Below are positions 34,834-46,066 of a stretch of 64,000 nt of DNA, one piece after another. This DNA is from Spartobacteria bacterium. GTDB lineage: Bacteria > Verrucomicrobiota > Verrucomicrobiia > Chthoniobacterales > Chthoniobacteraceae. The translations under genes were made by a program, and so were the position numbers. The first letter of the stretch is position 1; each line of letters starts with the position of its first letter. A model generated the notes under the pieces. That model ran no database searches and was not told where the DNA came from. It was given only the letters and a program-made list of their open reading frames with translations. Where the stretch lies: positions 62,001-126,000 of the forward strand of contig JAJPII010000010.1 of assembly GCA_021324825.1 (NCBI GenBank), in the 5' to 3' direction.

Positions 34834-35679
34834 ATGCCGTTTGAAGAACCGATCCGGATAATATCCGACCTTCATTTCGGCCATTCCGGAAGCCTCCTCG
34901 CCGACCCCGCGCAGTTGGAACCGCTCTTCCGGGGCGCGAAAACCGTCGTTTTCAACGGCGACACCGTGGAGATGCGCTTTCTCGAGGATCGCTCGCAAGC
35001 CTTTCAGAACATGGAGCTTGTCGGCGAAGTGTGCCTGGCGGCGGGCGCGCGCCCGGTCTTCGTGAATGGAAACCACGACCCGATCATCTCGGCGCTGAAT
35101 CACCTCGACCTCGCCAATGACGGCCTGCTGGTCACGCACGGCGACATGCTCTTCCACGACATCTCGCCCTGGAGCAAGGAAGCGCGCGTCATCGGCCCCG
35201 CGCACACGCGGGCGCTCCAGGAACTGGGCGAGCACGCTTTCCACGACTTTGAGAAGCGCCTGAACGCCAGCAAGCGCGCCGCGCTCTCCGTGGAGTTGCA
35301 CAAATCGCGTCTCCCCAGGGGGCCGCTCGCCACGGTCGAAACCCTGGCGCGCGAATGCTGGCCCCCGTGGCGGCCCTTGCAGATCCTGCGCGTCTGGGCG
35401 GTGACGCCCGCCCGGGCCGTCGCTCTGGCGCGGGTTTTCCGGCCGCGCGCGCGCTTCATCGCCATCGGGCACACGCACTTCGGCGGCACGTGGCGCCTGA
35501 AGCCGCGGATCGTGATCAACACCGGCAGCTTCCTTCCCTTCTCCGTACGCAGGGCGCTGGAACTGGAGGGAAACGTCCTGACGGTTTACAACATCGCCCT
35601 AAAGCGGAATCGCTTCGAACTGGGCAAACGCATCGCCCGCTACAAAGTCACGAAGCTGGAGGCCCACGAAGGGTTTTAG
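34834..35679 (+). CDS. Calcineurin-like metallophosphoesterase
   Basis: A 281-residue enzyme with the complete metallophosphoesterase motif set: SDLHFGHSG (about 10-18), GDTVE (about 43-47), GNHD (about 74-77), THGDM (about 93-97) and GHTHFGG (about 212-218). Its size and layout recall LpxH-type UDP-diacylglucosamine hydrolases, but the substrate is unproven. No signal peptide, so cytosolic. It ends in a 4-bp convergent overlap with the hybrid kinase gene. Confidence 0.85.
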   Translation: MPFEEPIRIISDLHFGHSGSLLADPAQLEPLFRGAKTVVFNGDTVEMRFLEDRSQAFQNMELVGEVCLAAGARPVFVNGNHDPIISALNHLDLANDGLLVTHGDMLFHDISPWSKEARVIGPAHTRALQELGEHAFHDFEKRLNASKRAALSVELHKSRLPRGPLATVETLARECWPPWRPLQILRVWAVTPARAVALARVFRPRARFIAIGHTHFGGTWRLKPRIVINTGSFLPFSVRRALELEGNVLTVYNIALKRNRFELGKRIARYKVTKLEAHEGF

Positions 35680-37352
35680 CTTTTCTCCCGGTCGAGCACT
35701 TCGCGGATTTTCCCCGCCAGCAGCGCGGGCGAGAACGGCTTCGGCAGGAAGGCTATCTCCCCCGCCGCAAGACCCTGGAGCCGCATCTCCTCCTCGTTGT
35801 GGCCGGAGGTGAAGAGAACCCGCGTGCCGGGCGAGAGGACTTCCAAATTATCCGCGAGCCGCTTGCCGCCGATCTGCGGCATGATGACGTCCGTCAGCAA
35901 CAGGTCGATCTTCTGCGTGTCGCATTCGCGGATGACCTCCATCGCCTTGGCGCCGTCGCCCGCTTCCAGCACCGTGTAGCCGAGCTTCACCAGAAGCGAA
36001 GAGGTCAGCTTGCGCACGGAAGGGTCGTCCTCCACCAGCAGCACCGTCTCGTTGCCGAGCGGGAGCGGCCCATCGCCGCCGGTGGGACGAGGGTGTCTGG
36101 CGGGCGGTTCCTTTCGGCCAACCGGGAGATAGATGGTGACGGTCGTTCCGTGCCCGGGCTTGCTCTCGATGTCGATGTAGCCGCCGCTTTGCTTGACGAT
36201 GCCGTAGGCGGCGGACAGGCCAAGGCCGGGGCCTTTGCCGGAGGCCTTTGTAGTGAAGAACGGTTCGAAGATGCGGGCCTTCACGTCGTCGGGGATGCCC
36301 GCGCCGTCGTCCTTGATCGACAGCCACACGTACGGTCCGGGCGCGATGCCCGCGCGCCGCTGCGCTTCCGCCTCGTCGAGAACGCCGCATCCCGTCTCCA
36401 GCACGAGCGAGCCGCCTTCGGGCATTGCGTCGCTGGCGTTTACAACCACGTTCGTGATGACCTGCTCGATCTGCCCCGCGTCGATCACGATGGGTTTCAA
36501 ACCGGAGCCGGTAAGGGTTGTGATGGCGATGTTCTCGCCCACCAGGCGGTGCAGCATGACGTCGAGCCGTCTTACGACATCGTTCAGGTCGGTCATCACC
36601 GGCTCGATATTCTGCTTGCGGCTGAAGGCGAGCAGTTGCTGCGTAAGGGCGGACGCGCGCACGGCCGCGGCGTAGATTTCCTCGGCGTCCTTGTGCGCGA
36701 CGGGGTCGAGGGATGAGTTGTTCAGGAGCAGTTCGCCGAAGCCGATGATGCTGGTGAGGATGTTGTTGAAGTCGTGGGCGATGCCGCCGGCCAGACGCCC
36801 GATGGCTTCCATCTTCTGCGATTGGCGCAACTCTTCCTCCAGGTGCTTGTATTCCGAAATGTCGCGGCTTATGCCCATGACGCCCGCGATCTCTCCCCGC
36901 AGGCCGCGCAACGGGAATTTCGTGGTCAGCACCCACCGCTGTTTCTGCGTGGTTCCGCAGCGGATTTCCTCCCGGTTGATGATCGATTCCCCGGTCGCGA
37001 ACACATGCGCGTCGTCCGCGGCGAAGCGTTCCGCGACATGCCTGGCAAAAAGGTCGAAAACCGTCTTCCCCTCGATCTCCCGCGCGGAGGTCAGCCCGAG
37101 CGACCGCGTATGCGCGGCGTTGCTCAGGATATAGCGGGAAGCGGTGTCCTTGATGAAAATGAAGTCCGGCAGATTGTCGAGAAGGGCGCGCAGCATGTTG
37201 CGCTCCGAGGCGAGCGCTTCGGAGGTGGCGGCCAGCTCGCGCGTGAGCGTCTCCACTTTTTCTTTGTAACCGGCCAGGTCGAACGACTCCATCTCCGGAG
37301 GAGAAACCACCATGCTTGAGGCTAAAGCCATGTGTTTGAAAAGAAGCAACAT
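35676..37352 (-). CDS. Hybrid PAS-histidine kinase with C-terminal receiver domain
   Basis: A 558-residue sensor kinase. A short coiled coil (about 30-55) precedes a PAS domain (about 60-180). The HisKA box has GGIAHDFNN (phosphoacceptor His about 200), followed by HATPase motifs NVVVNASDAMPEGG, DDGAGIPDD and KGPGLGLSAAYGIV. A receiver domain lies at 440-555 with Asp in LLLTDVIMP. There is no membrane segment, so it is cytosolic. ATG 37352 is set by an AGGAGG site 9 bp upstream; the upstream frame is spurious. It is divergent from the PhoR-like kinase (86 bp). Confidence 0.88.
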   Translation of the reverse strand: MLLLFKHMALASSMVVSPPEMESFDLAGYKEKVETLTRELAATSEALASERNMLRALLDNLPDFIFIKDTASRYILSNAAHTRSLGLTSAREIEGKTVFDLFARHVAERFAADDAHVFATGESIINREEIRCGTTQKQRWVLTTKFPLRGLRGEIAGVMGISRDISEYKHLEEELRQSQKMEAIGRLAGGIAHDFNNILTSIIGFGELLLNNSSLDPVAHKDAEEIYAAAVRASALTQQLLAFSRKQNIEPVMTDLNDVVRRLDVMLHRLVGENIAITTLTGSGLKPIVIDAGQIEQVITNVVVNASDAMPEGGSLVLETGCGVLDEAEAQRRAGIAPGPYVWLSIKDDGAGIPDDVKARIFEPFFTTKASGKGPGLGLSAAYGIVKQSGGYIDIESKPGHGTTVTIYLPVGRKEPPARHPRPTGGDGPLPLGNETVLLVEDDPSVRKLTSSLLVKLGYTVLEAGDGAKAMEVIRECDTQKIDLLLTDVIMPQIGGKRLADNLEVLSPGTRVLFTSGHNEEEMRLQGLAAGEIAFLPKPFSPALLAGKIREVLDREKS

Positions 37353-37438
37353 CCATTCCAACCTCCTGCCTGGGACGAAAAAAGCGGGCCTTTTCTCGCC
37401 ATTGAGACGGAAACCGGCGATTCTTCCTCGCGGCGGGC

Positions 37439-38713
37439 ATGATTTCCTACCTCCTCTTCCTTCTGGCGCTCTGCGCCGCGGGCGCATGGGCATTCTACGT
37501 GGCCTGGCTGCGGCCGCTCGGCGACCTGGAACGGTTGATCCAGGCGCTCGCGCGCGGGGAACAACCGCCCACCTTCGTCATCCGCGGGGCGAGCTGGTTC
37601 GCCCGGCTGGCCTCGCACATCGAGAACCTCGCCGGCGAGCAATCGCGATTGAAGAGGCAGGCCGCGGAGGAACATTTCAACCTGGCGGCGATCCTCTCGA
37701 GCATGGTGGAAGGCGTCATGGTGGTGGATACCGGCCACGTCATCCGCCTGGTAAACGACTCCTTCGTGACTCTCTTCGAAGTGACGGGCAGCCCGCTCGG
37801 GAAAACCGTCCTGCGCGCCCTGCGCGAGGCCTCTCTTGAGGAAATCGTCCGGGGCGCCTTGCAGAGCGGGCGGCTCCAGACTGGCGAGATATCCCCGCTT
37901 CACCAGCCTCCGAACGCCGCGGCGCGCTGGTTCATCGTGAGCGCCATGCCCTTGAAAAACGCCGAGGGGGAAACGGGCGGAGCGGTCGTCGTCTGCCACG
38001 ACATCTCGCGGTTGCGGCAGTTGGAAGACATGCGGAAGGAATTCGTGGCCAACGTTTCCCACGAATTGCGGACGCCGCTCTCGATCTTCCGCGGCTACCT
38101 GGAGAACCTGATCGACAACCCCGCCGTGCCGCGCAAGGAACTGCTCGGCAGCCTGGAGATAATGGAAAAGCATTCGCGCCGGCTCAACGCGCTGCTCGAG
38201 GACTTGCTGACGCTGGCGAGACTGGAATCCCGCCGGGAAAAGCTGGATCTGGCTGCGATCAACCCGGCGGAATTCATCCGGGAGATCGTGAACGACTGGA
38301 AGCGGAACATGGATCAGAAAAAGATCGGCCTGGCGCTGGAATTGCCGCCCGGCCTGAGGCCGTTCCAGGGGGATGCCGTGCTCCTGGAGCGCGTCCTCAA
38401 CAACCTCCTCGACAACGCGATAAAATACACGGCCGAAGGCGGCACGATGACGATCAGCGCCGAGTCGGCGCCCGAGTGGACGAAGATAAGCGTGCGGGAC
38501 ACGGGGGTGGGCATCCCCGCGCGGGACTTGCCGCATATCTTCGAGCGTTTCTACCGCGTGGAGAAGGCGCGGAGCCGGGAAGCGGGCGGCACGGGCCTCG
38601 GGTTGTCCATCGTCAAGCACATCGCCGAACTGCACGGCGGCGGCGTCTCCGCGGAGAGCGTTTACGGCGAGGGGACGGTCATCACCGTTTCCCTGCCGCG
38701 CGATCTCTCCTAG
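37439..38713 (+). CDS. phoR: PhoR-like membrane histidine kinase
   Basis: A 424-residue sensor kinase. A single N-terminal membrane helix (about 3-22) has no periplasmic domain, as in PhoR. A PAS domain (about 80-185) and HisKA with NVSHELRTPLSIFRGY (His about 206) follow. HATPase motifs are NNLLDNAIKYT, DTGVGIP and GGTGLGLSIVKHIAELHGG. The layout matches PhoR, but phoB lies 17.5 kb away, so partnership is inferred. The stop codon is followed by a repeat shared with treS. Confidence 0.75.
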   Translation: MISYLLFLLALCAAGAWAFYVAWLRPLGDLERLIQALARGEQPPTFVIRGASWFARLASHIENLAGEQSRLKRQAAEEHFNLAAILSSMVEGVMVVDTGHVIRLVNDSFVTLFEVTGSPLGKTVLRALREASLEEIVRGALQSGRLQTGEISPLHQPPNAAARWFIVSAMPLKNAEGETGGAVVVCHDISRLRQLEDMRKEFVANVSHELRTPLSIFRGYLENLIDNPAVPRKELLGSLEIMEKHSRRLNALLEDLLTLARLESRREKLDLAAINPAEFIREIVNDWKRNMDQKKIGLALELPPGLRPFQGDAVLLERVLNNLLDNAIKYTAEGGTMTISAESAPEWTKISVRDTGVGIPARDLPHIFERFYRVEKARSREAGGTGLGLSIVKHIAELHGGGVSAESVYGEGTVITVSLPRDLS

Positions 38714-38728
38714 CTACTCCTAGCTTAG

Positions 38729-41962
<3,234 letters not shown>

Positions 41963-41978
41963 CGGTTGTAATTCGAAG

Positions 41979-43646
41979 TCAGCGGGTGAAATGGATGTCG
42001 CGGGCCGCGGCCTGCACGTAGGCGGCTTCCGCCAGGTCGGGGCGGCTTTGCTTCAGGAGGTCGCCGAGCATCTTCCACGATTCCGCGCGGAACGGCTCCT
42101 TCTGAATGAAATTTTTCAACTCGATGATGGCGGGCACTTTCTCGTTCCGTTCGTCAAGGTGGGCGACGTAGCGCTTCTCCGCCGCCCACGAGCCGGTGCG
42201 CGCGGCTTCGCGGAGAAGATCGACGCGGTCGGCGTGATTTTGAAGATACTCGACGGTGGCGAGATATTGCAGGTATTCCGCGTGCAGCAGCGGGAGACCG
42301 GCGACGGCTTCCAGTTGCGAGCGGGCGCCCGAAAAATCGCGGAGCCGGATGTCTGTCGCGGCCATGCCCAGATGCGCGAACGGCTGGTCTCCGGGGCGGC
42401 TCAAGGCTTGTTTAAAATCGGCCAGCGCGGCCTGGTAGTCGCCCTGGGTCGATTCCAGCGTGCCGAGATTCGTCAGCATACGCGCGGAGGCGCCGCCGTC
42501 CCGGATGGTTGTCTCGAGAAAAGTGCGTTCATCGCGCCAATCCGCGTTGCGCAGGAAGGTGCGCACGCCAAAGAAACAAAACCAGACGGCGGCAAGGACG
42601 CCAGCCGTGCGCGAAGAGCCAAAGCGGCGCGCGAGCGCGAGCAGAAGGAACGCGCTTGGGACATAGAGCCAATGCTCCGCGGCGGCGGCATTGAGCGAGA
42701 AAAGATTGCTGATCGGCAGATAGGCCGCGAAGAACGCGAGAAGGAATCCAAAGACGACGCGATCCGCGCGCCACGCCCGGCGGCACCAAAGAAGAAAGCC
42801 GGCGAAAAGGGCGAAGCCGAGCAGGGTCTGGAACTCGCGGAACCGGGCCTGCCGCAAGACCTCTTTGTTGTTTTCCGCGCCGAGAGGAACAAGATCGCGC
42901 TCCATGTGCAGATGGATGGGCGCGACGAGAAGGCCCGCGTATTCGGCCCATGCGCGGGCAGCGAGGATGGGGCGGACCGCCGGCGGAACCGGTTCTTTAT
43001 AGGGCGGCGGAATTTCCTTCGCGGAAAAACGCAGCGCGCCGTAAAGGGCGAACGCCGCGCAGAGAAAAACGAGCCGCCATCGCCTGAGATAGAAGATCGA
43101 AAGGACGGCAAAGACGATGCCGCTCTCCTTGGAAAGCATGGCCGCCAGCAAACAAACAGCGGCGGCCAGCCGGCACGAGGCGCGCGGAAAGCCCAGGAGA
43201 TACAAGGCGGCGAAGCCAAAAAGCGCCGCGAGCAAATCGGCCCTTCCCGAGACATAAATGACGGCGGAGCTATGCAGCGGGAGCACGGCCCACAGAAGCG
43301 CCGCCGCGAGAGCGGCATTCGGGGAGAGAAACCTGCGGGCGAAGAGAAAGAGAAACACGGCGCCCGCCGCGTGCAGCAGGATGTTTGTGAGATGATACCC
43401 CCACGGCTTATCGAAACCGTAGAGGGCGTAGTCGAAGGTGTTGGCGACCCTCTGGAGCGGCCGGTAAAAGTTGGACGCGGTGGCGTCGGTGAAAAGAAAG
43501 TACCGGAAGCCCGCGGGAATGAGCAGCCAGCTTCGAATAAAAGGATCGCGCAGGATGAGCGCGGAGTCGTCCCATACAAAGCCGTTCCGCAGGGCGGGCC
43601 AGTAAACGAGAAACACCGCCGCTACGACCAGGAGAAGCCGTTTCAC
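41979..43646 (-). CDS. TMTC-like membrane protein (GT-C fold) with C-terminal TPRs
   Basis: A 555-residue protein with about ten hydrophobic helices (1-360) and a TPR-rich soluble C-terminus (about 370-555). The first loop has NGFVWDDSALIL, the acidic motif of TMTC/PMT-type glycosyltransferases, followed by FYRPL. This matches bacterial TMTC/DUF1736-like proteins, possible O-mannosyltransferases. The GTG start overlaps the stop of the long TPR gene (GTGA), placing it third in a coupled uvrA-TPR-TMTC unit. Substrate unknown. Confidence 0.75.
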   Translation of the reverse strand: MKRLLLVVAAVFLVYWPALRNGFVWDDSALILRDPFIRSWLLIPAGFRYFLFTDATASNFYRPLQRVANTFDYALYGFDKPWGYHLTNILLHAAGAVFLFLFARRFLSPNAALAAALLWAVLPLHSSAVIYVSGRADLLAALFGFAALYLLGFPRASCRLAAAVCLLAAMLSKESGIVFAVLSIFYLRRWRLVFLCAAFALYGALRFSAKEIPPPYKEPVPPAVRPILAARAWAEYAGLLVAPIHLHMERDLVPLGAENNKEVLRQARFREFQTLLGFALFAGFLLWCRRAWRADRVVFGFLLAFFAAYLPISNLFSLNAAAAEHWLYVPSAFLLLALARRFGSSRTAGVLAAVWFCFFGVRTFLRNADWRDERTFLETTIRDGGASARMLTNLGTLESTQGDYQAALADFKQALSRPGDQPFAHLGMAATDIRLRDFSGARSQLEAVAGLPLLHAEYLQYLATVEYLQNHADRVDLLREAARTGSWAAEKRYVAHLDERNEKVPAIIELKNFIQKEPFRAESWKMLGDLLKQSRPDLAEAAYVQAAARDIHFTR

Positions 43647-46066
43647 CGCTCTTCCCAGATGAAATGTTCCAGGCGCAATTGCTCCGCGCGGCTCCCCGCT
43701 TCCTCCGCGCGCGGGCCTTTCAACCCGGCCATTTTTTCATAAATCCCGATGGCCGACTTCCATTCCCCCTGCTGCTCCATCAGGCGCGCGGCGTCGAACC
43801 CCGCTTTGTAATACCAGAAATAATCCGGCCCGCTTCCGGCGGTCGGGGCTTGGAGGACGTCGTAGAAAACCGCCGCGGCCTCCTGCGTTTTCTTGAGCTG
43901 CTCGAGGCTCTTCCCCTTCATGTAAAGGGCGCGGTTTCGCCAATAGGCCGTCACGTCCGGCTGCGCCGCGAGGCTGTCGAACACCTCGATGGCGTTTGCG
44001 AAGAACTTCGGGTCCGCCGCGCCCATCGTGAAGAAATCCCCGCCCTTGCCGCACAACGCGGAGAACCGCAGTTCCGGTTCGGGCTTCGCCCCGAGAATGT
44101 CGTCGTAGATGTTGATCGCGTCCTGCTCCTTGCCAAGGCCGCTCTTGGTTATCGCCTGTTCCTGCCGGGCGTACAGCTTCAGCGGGCCGTTGAATTTCGC
44201 GGCCTCGTCGAACAATTCGAGCGCCTGGTCGGGGTTCATGCTCTTGAGCGCCGACTGCCCCGCCAGGAACAGCGCGGGTTCCGCCAGCGGCGAACCGGCT
44301 TCCTGCCGGGCCAGCGTTTCGAACTGGTTCCGCGCGTCGGAATAGTCGCCCTGGCGGAAATAAATCTGGCCCAGCTTCATCCGCACTTCCGCGAGCAACG
44401 GCGAGGCGGGCCGCTCCCGTATGAAATTCTCGCAGGCGGCTGTCACCTTTCTCTCATCCCGCGCGCGGCCCGTGTCGGCCATGAAAATGGCGAGGTAAGC
44501 CGCGCGCTCCGCGGTGCGCGGGTCGGCGGGCGTGTCGAACGCGGCTTTCAGGTAATGGCTCGCCTCGCCGGATCGCGGCGGTTTGGAGAGAAACGCCAGT
44601 TCCGCCAGGGCCACCCGCGCCTCGCCGACGCGCGGATGTTCGGGAAAATCGCGGATGAAAACCGTGAGTGTGTTCACCGCCCTGGGATCGCCCGAACGGG
44701 CCTGGAGCAGCCCTTCCTCCAGCACCAGTTCGCGGCGGAGCGGGCTTTCCGGGAACAGGCGGCTGAACTCCTCGTAGTCGAGCAGGAACTTGTCGTAAGC
44801 GCCCAGGCTGCCCCACGCCAGCGCCGAGTTGAAGATCGCCTCCTCGCGCACCTTGCCCGAGAGCCGCGCGGCCTCGCGGAACGCGGCGGCGGCCAGGGCG
44901 AACTCGCGCTGCTGGAAATGCGCGCTCCCTTCGAGAAACTTGACCTGCCCGAGAACGGCGGGGTCGGACGCATGGCGCCCCGCGTCGTCCAACGCCTGGA
45001 GGCAGGCCGGAAATTTCCTGTCGGCGAGGAGTATCCGCGCCTTCAGCACGAAGGCGTCGACCACCATCGGATGCGCCGGGTATCCCTGGATGAATGTGTC
45101 CGCAAGCCGCGCGGCCTCCTCGTATTCCTTGAGACGGAACCGCGTTTTCGCGAGGAAATACCGGGCCAGCGCGGCGCGGCGCGGCGGTTCGCGGTCGATC
45201 CAGCTCTTGAGTTCCGAGAGGGAGGGGGCTTTCTCGCTGGCGTAAAGCGCATCGAGCTTCCGGAACAGGAGTTCGAGATACGGACTGTACGGATGGCGCC
45301 AGATGAACCCTTCGACGGCGTCATCGCCCAACTCGGGCCCCTGCGCGGCGGTGCGGGCGTCGGCGGCGCCCAGGGTCGCATTAACGAGGAGATTTTCGGA
45401 CAGGCCCTCGGGATCCTTGAGCATCTGCTCGAAGACGGCGGCTGCGGCGGAAGGCTCGTTCCGCGCGAGGAGCAGCCGGCCTTCCATATACGATTTCCAT
45501 TTCGCATCCGCCGGGCCGGAGATGTCCGCCTTGTCGAGCAAGGCCTGGCATTTCCCGATCTCTTTCTCTTCGGCGTACACGCCTGCGAGGAGCAGTTTCG
45601 CCTTTTTATTTTCCAGCGACTCCAGCAAGGGAATGGCTTCGGCGCCGCGCGAGAGCATCCGCAAGGCTTCCGCCTCGCCGAGCCGCGCCGGCGCTTGAAG
45701 AGGCGAGCCGTCCTTGTCGAGTTGCGCGAACAAGGCGCGCGCCTCTTCCCACCGGCCCGTTGCCGCCAGCGCCTCCGCTTTCACGAAGTCCGTCCGACCG
45801 CCCCGAATGCCCTGGACGCCGTTCCGTTCCAGCGTTTGCAGCGCCTCGCCCGGCTGGGAGGCGGCGAACTGGGCCTCGGCGAGCTTCCCGACCGCGGCGG
45901 CGCGCTCCGCGGGGGGCGGATTGGCGGCGAGGCATTGTTTCAACTTTTCGATGGCCACGCCGGGAATCCCCTCCTCCAGCGCGCGGACCGCGGAGTCGTA
46001 CAACGACGCGCGGGCGCTCCACGGCAGGGCCAGCGCCAGGGCGAAAGAGAGCAGTTCTTTCCTCAT
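43643..46066 (-). CDS. Exported long TPR protein
   Basis: An 807-residue protein with a signal peptide (about 1-20, LLSFALALALPWSARAS) and TPR-like repeats along nearly its whole length. Repeats with the KLGQIYFRQGDYSDARNQFETLA pattern are clearest at 570-650. The ATG at 46066 overlaps the uvrA stop (ATGA); the upstream open frame is a shadow of uvrA. It probably serves as a periplasmic scaffold. The size and layout recall the BamD/YbgF-like TPR proteins but longer. The partner may be the TMTC-like protein coupled downstream. Confidence 0.8.
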   Translation of the reverse strand: MRKELLSFALALALPWSARASLYDSAVRALEEGIPGVAIEKLKQCLAANPPPAERAAAVGKLAEAQFAASQPGEALQTLERNGVQGIRGGRTDFVKAEALAATGRWEEARALFAQLDKDGSPLQAPARLGEAEALRMLSRGAEAIPLLESLENKKAKLLLAGVYAEEKEIGKCQALLDKADISGPADAKWKSYMEGRLLLARNEPSAAAAVFEQMLKDPEGLSENLLVNATLGAADARTAAQGPELGDDAVEGFIWRHPYSPYLELLFRKLDALYASEKAPSLSELKSWIDREPPRRAALARYFLAKTRFRLKEYEEAARLADTFIQGYPAHPMVVDAFVLKARILLADRKFPACLQALDDAGRHASDPAVLGQVKFLEGSAHFQQREFALAAAAFREAARLSGKVREEAIFNSALAWGSLGAYDKFLLDYEEFSRLFPESPLRRELVLEEGLLQARSGDPRAVNTLTVFIRDFPEHPRVGEARVALAELAFLSKPPRSGEASHYLKAAFDTPADPRTAERAAYLAIFMADTGRARDERKVTAACENFIRERPASPLLAEVRMKLGQIYFRQGDYSDARNQFETLARQEAGSPLAEPALFLAGQSALKSMNPDQALELFDEAAKFNGPLKLYARQEQAITKSGLGKEQDAINIYDDILGAKPEPELRFSALCGKGGDFFTMGAADPKFFANAIEVFDSLAAQPDVTAYWRNRALYMKGKSLEQLKKTQEAAAVFYDVLQAPTAGSGPDYFWYYKAGFDAARLMEQQGEWKSAIGIYEKMAGLKGPRAEEAGSRAEQLRLEHFIWEER

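Noticed and set aside
37353-37493. Longer N-terminus for the hybrid kinase
   Set aside because: The extension is Arg/Pro-rich, overlaps the divergent kinase gene, and a strong AGGAGG site marks ATG 37352.
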